This document shows, piece after piece, positions 63,295-64,000 of a DNA stretch of 64,000 nucleotides. The translations under genes were made by a program, and so were the position numbers. The notes beneath the pieces were generated by a model. It ran no database searches and was not told the DNA's origin. It worked only from the letters and a program-made list of their open reading frames with translations. Source of the stretch: Catenulispora sp. MAP5-51 (GTDB lineage: Bacteria; Actinomycetota; Actinomycetes; Streptomycetales; Catenulisporaceae); NCBI RefSeq assembly GCF_041261205.1, contig NZ_JBGCCH010000003.1, positions 558,001 to 622,000 on the forward strand, read 5' to 3'. Position 1 is the first letter of the stretch, and each line of letters opens with the position of its first letter.

Positions 63295-63885
63295 ATGACC
63301 TCAGCACGCATTGCGAAGACGGCTGTCGCGCAGTCAGTCCTGCTCGTCGAGGAGCTCACCGCACGCGGCTGGACCGCGAATCGGCATCCGGTAAACGACA
63401 AGGACGTGGCGCAGTCAGCGCTTCTCATTCCTCCGAGCGGCGCCCTGCCGGTGAAGATCACGGTCGTCACGTATCCGGACGACGCAGCCCAACTCGTCGA
63501 ATTCATCTACGAGCCGTCACGCGGCACGGGCAAGTGGAGCAGCGGCGACGCACGTTCCTACTGGCGCATGAGCGTCTTCGACGCCCCGGCCACCGCGATC
63601 GTCGCAGCCGCGCACGTCGCGATCACCGGCGGGCCCGGCCCGACCTTTGACACCGCCGGGCAGGAGGGATGGGAGACCTGCGTCAACCACACCGCTGCCG
63701 GTCATCTGGAGTCCACCGCCTTCGTCCACCCCACGGGTCAGGTGGCGGCGGTCTTCCACTACCCCGATACGCCGGGGGAGTGCGGCGCGTGGCTGATGTT
63801 CGCCCCGTCCTGCCACGCGGACGCCACCGGGCACACGCCCGCGCGTGTCGTCCGCGCACTCGCGGAAAACCTCCTCGTCCTCTGA
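63295..63885 (+). CDS. Unknown element protein
   Basis: A 196-residue protein, ATG 63295 with AGGGAAGGGAAC upstream. Its first half has a beta-rich ITVVTYPDDAAQLVEFIYEP region, the second half VFHYPDTPGECGAWLMFAPS. It is 18 bases after the previous gene and clearly in the same unit. Size and layout resemble conserved hypothetical proteins (possibly DUF317-like) of actinomycete mobile elements, but I cannot assign it. Confidence 0.68.
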   Translation: MTSARIAKTAVAQSVLLVEELTARGWTANRHPVNDKDVAQSALLIPPSGALPVKITVVTYPDDAAQLVEFIYEPSRGTGKWSSGDARSYWRMSVFDAPATAIVAAAHVAITGGPGPTFDTAGQEGWETCVNHTAAGHLESTAFVHPTGQVAAVFHYPDTPGECGAWLMFAPSCHADATGHTPARVVRALAENLLVL

Positions 63886-63946
63886 CCTCCTGCCGCCGGG
63901 CGCAGGAGCGCCCGGCGGCTCCCGAACGCAACGGAGCCACCCTGTG

Positions 63947-64000
63947 ATGGAACTGAGCTCAGACGTACAGCGGTACATCAGTGAGTCCCTGCTGGCCGAC
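63947..64000 (+). CDS. Start of a further element gene (partial)
   Basis: Eighteen codons (MELSSDVQRYISESLLAD) run to the right edge from ATG 63947; ACGGAG lies upstream. Too short to identify. Confidence 0.5.
   Translation, partial: MELSSDVQRYISESLLAD

Larger units (their letters stand above)
49130..64000. mobile_element. Integrative conjugative element with a type IV secretion system (left part)
   Basis: From tRNA-Arg onward the content changes from core genes to a serine recombinase, a methyltransferase-like gene, a divergent regulatory region and a conjugation operon (VirB2-, VirB6-, PrgI-, VirB4- and VirD4-like proteins and an NlpC/P60 hydrolase). I see no second copy of the tRNA 3' end before 64000, so the right boundary, and probably the relaxase, lies outside. 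The left boundary is inferred at the tRNA 3' end. Confidence 0.85.

Overview
The window comes from a very GC-rich actinomycete chromosome. The evidence is GC-ending codons, frequent GTG starts, 4-base ATGA/GTGA overlaps, a WhiB protein, BldM, a second IMP-dehydrogenase paralogue (GuaB3), a GroEL with a His-rich tail and paired WXG100 proteins. The gene order glmM, coaA, glmS, acpS, nnr, alr, tsaE, tsaB, rimI, tsaD, groES/groEL, whiB, bldM, guaB, guaB3, chorismate mutase follows the conserved Streptomyces-type core. I infer a Streptomyces relative, possibly Catenulisporales; the sequence alone does not settle the genus.

Bases 1-19727 are mostly housekeeping: the end of glmM, a long-type phosphofructokinase, two ABC ATPase/permease pairs, an AraC-type regulator, a SigE-type sigma factor with a membrane partner, pantothenate kinase (coaA), glmS, acpS, NAD(P)HX repair, an MFS exporter with its regulator, an acetyltransferase, alanine racemase and an alpha/beta hydrolase. 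Bases 19802-27777 form an accessory cell-surface glycan block: a GT2 synthase, DUF2304, an epimerase-glycosyltransferase fusion, a DUF2142 membrane protein, a GT-C enzyme and a flippase. It interrupts the alr-tsaE core. Bases 27941-35053 carry the t6A genes tsaE, tsaB and tsaD with rimI, a Tat-exported deacetylase, and groES-groEL under two CIRCE operators.

Bases 35178-48989 carry whiB, bldM, guaB, guaB3, glpD, a glutathione peroxidase, an SDR, a lipoprotein, an aldehyde dehydrogenase, a 250-bp fold-back element, two WXG100 genes, chorismate mutase, a DUF6918-like gene and a thioesterase. In front of chorismate mutase lies a short reading frame with Phe-Phe-Tyr-Gly-Tyr. Three mutually exclusive RNA helices surround it, and the last is a U-tailed terminator. 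This is the architecture of ribosome-mediated attenuation.

From tRNA-Arg(CCG) at 49066 to the end of the window the DNA is an integrative conjugative element whose right end is not reached. It has a large serine recombinase whose reading frame runs antisense through the whole tRNA gene, a small coupled protein, a methyltransferase-like protein, a regulatory region, a sigma-like regulator, and a type IV secretion operon: pilin, VirB6/TrbL-like, PrgI-like, VirB4, VirD4-like coupling ATPase, replication-relaxation protein and an NlpC/P60 wall hydrolase. Unrecognised small genes follow. The element therefore uses a multi-protein T4SS rather than the single FtsK/TraB translocase of classical actinomycete elements. 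No relaxase is visible and it is presumably downstream.
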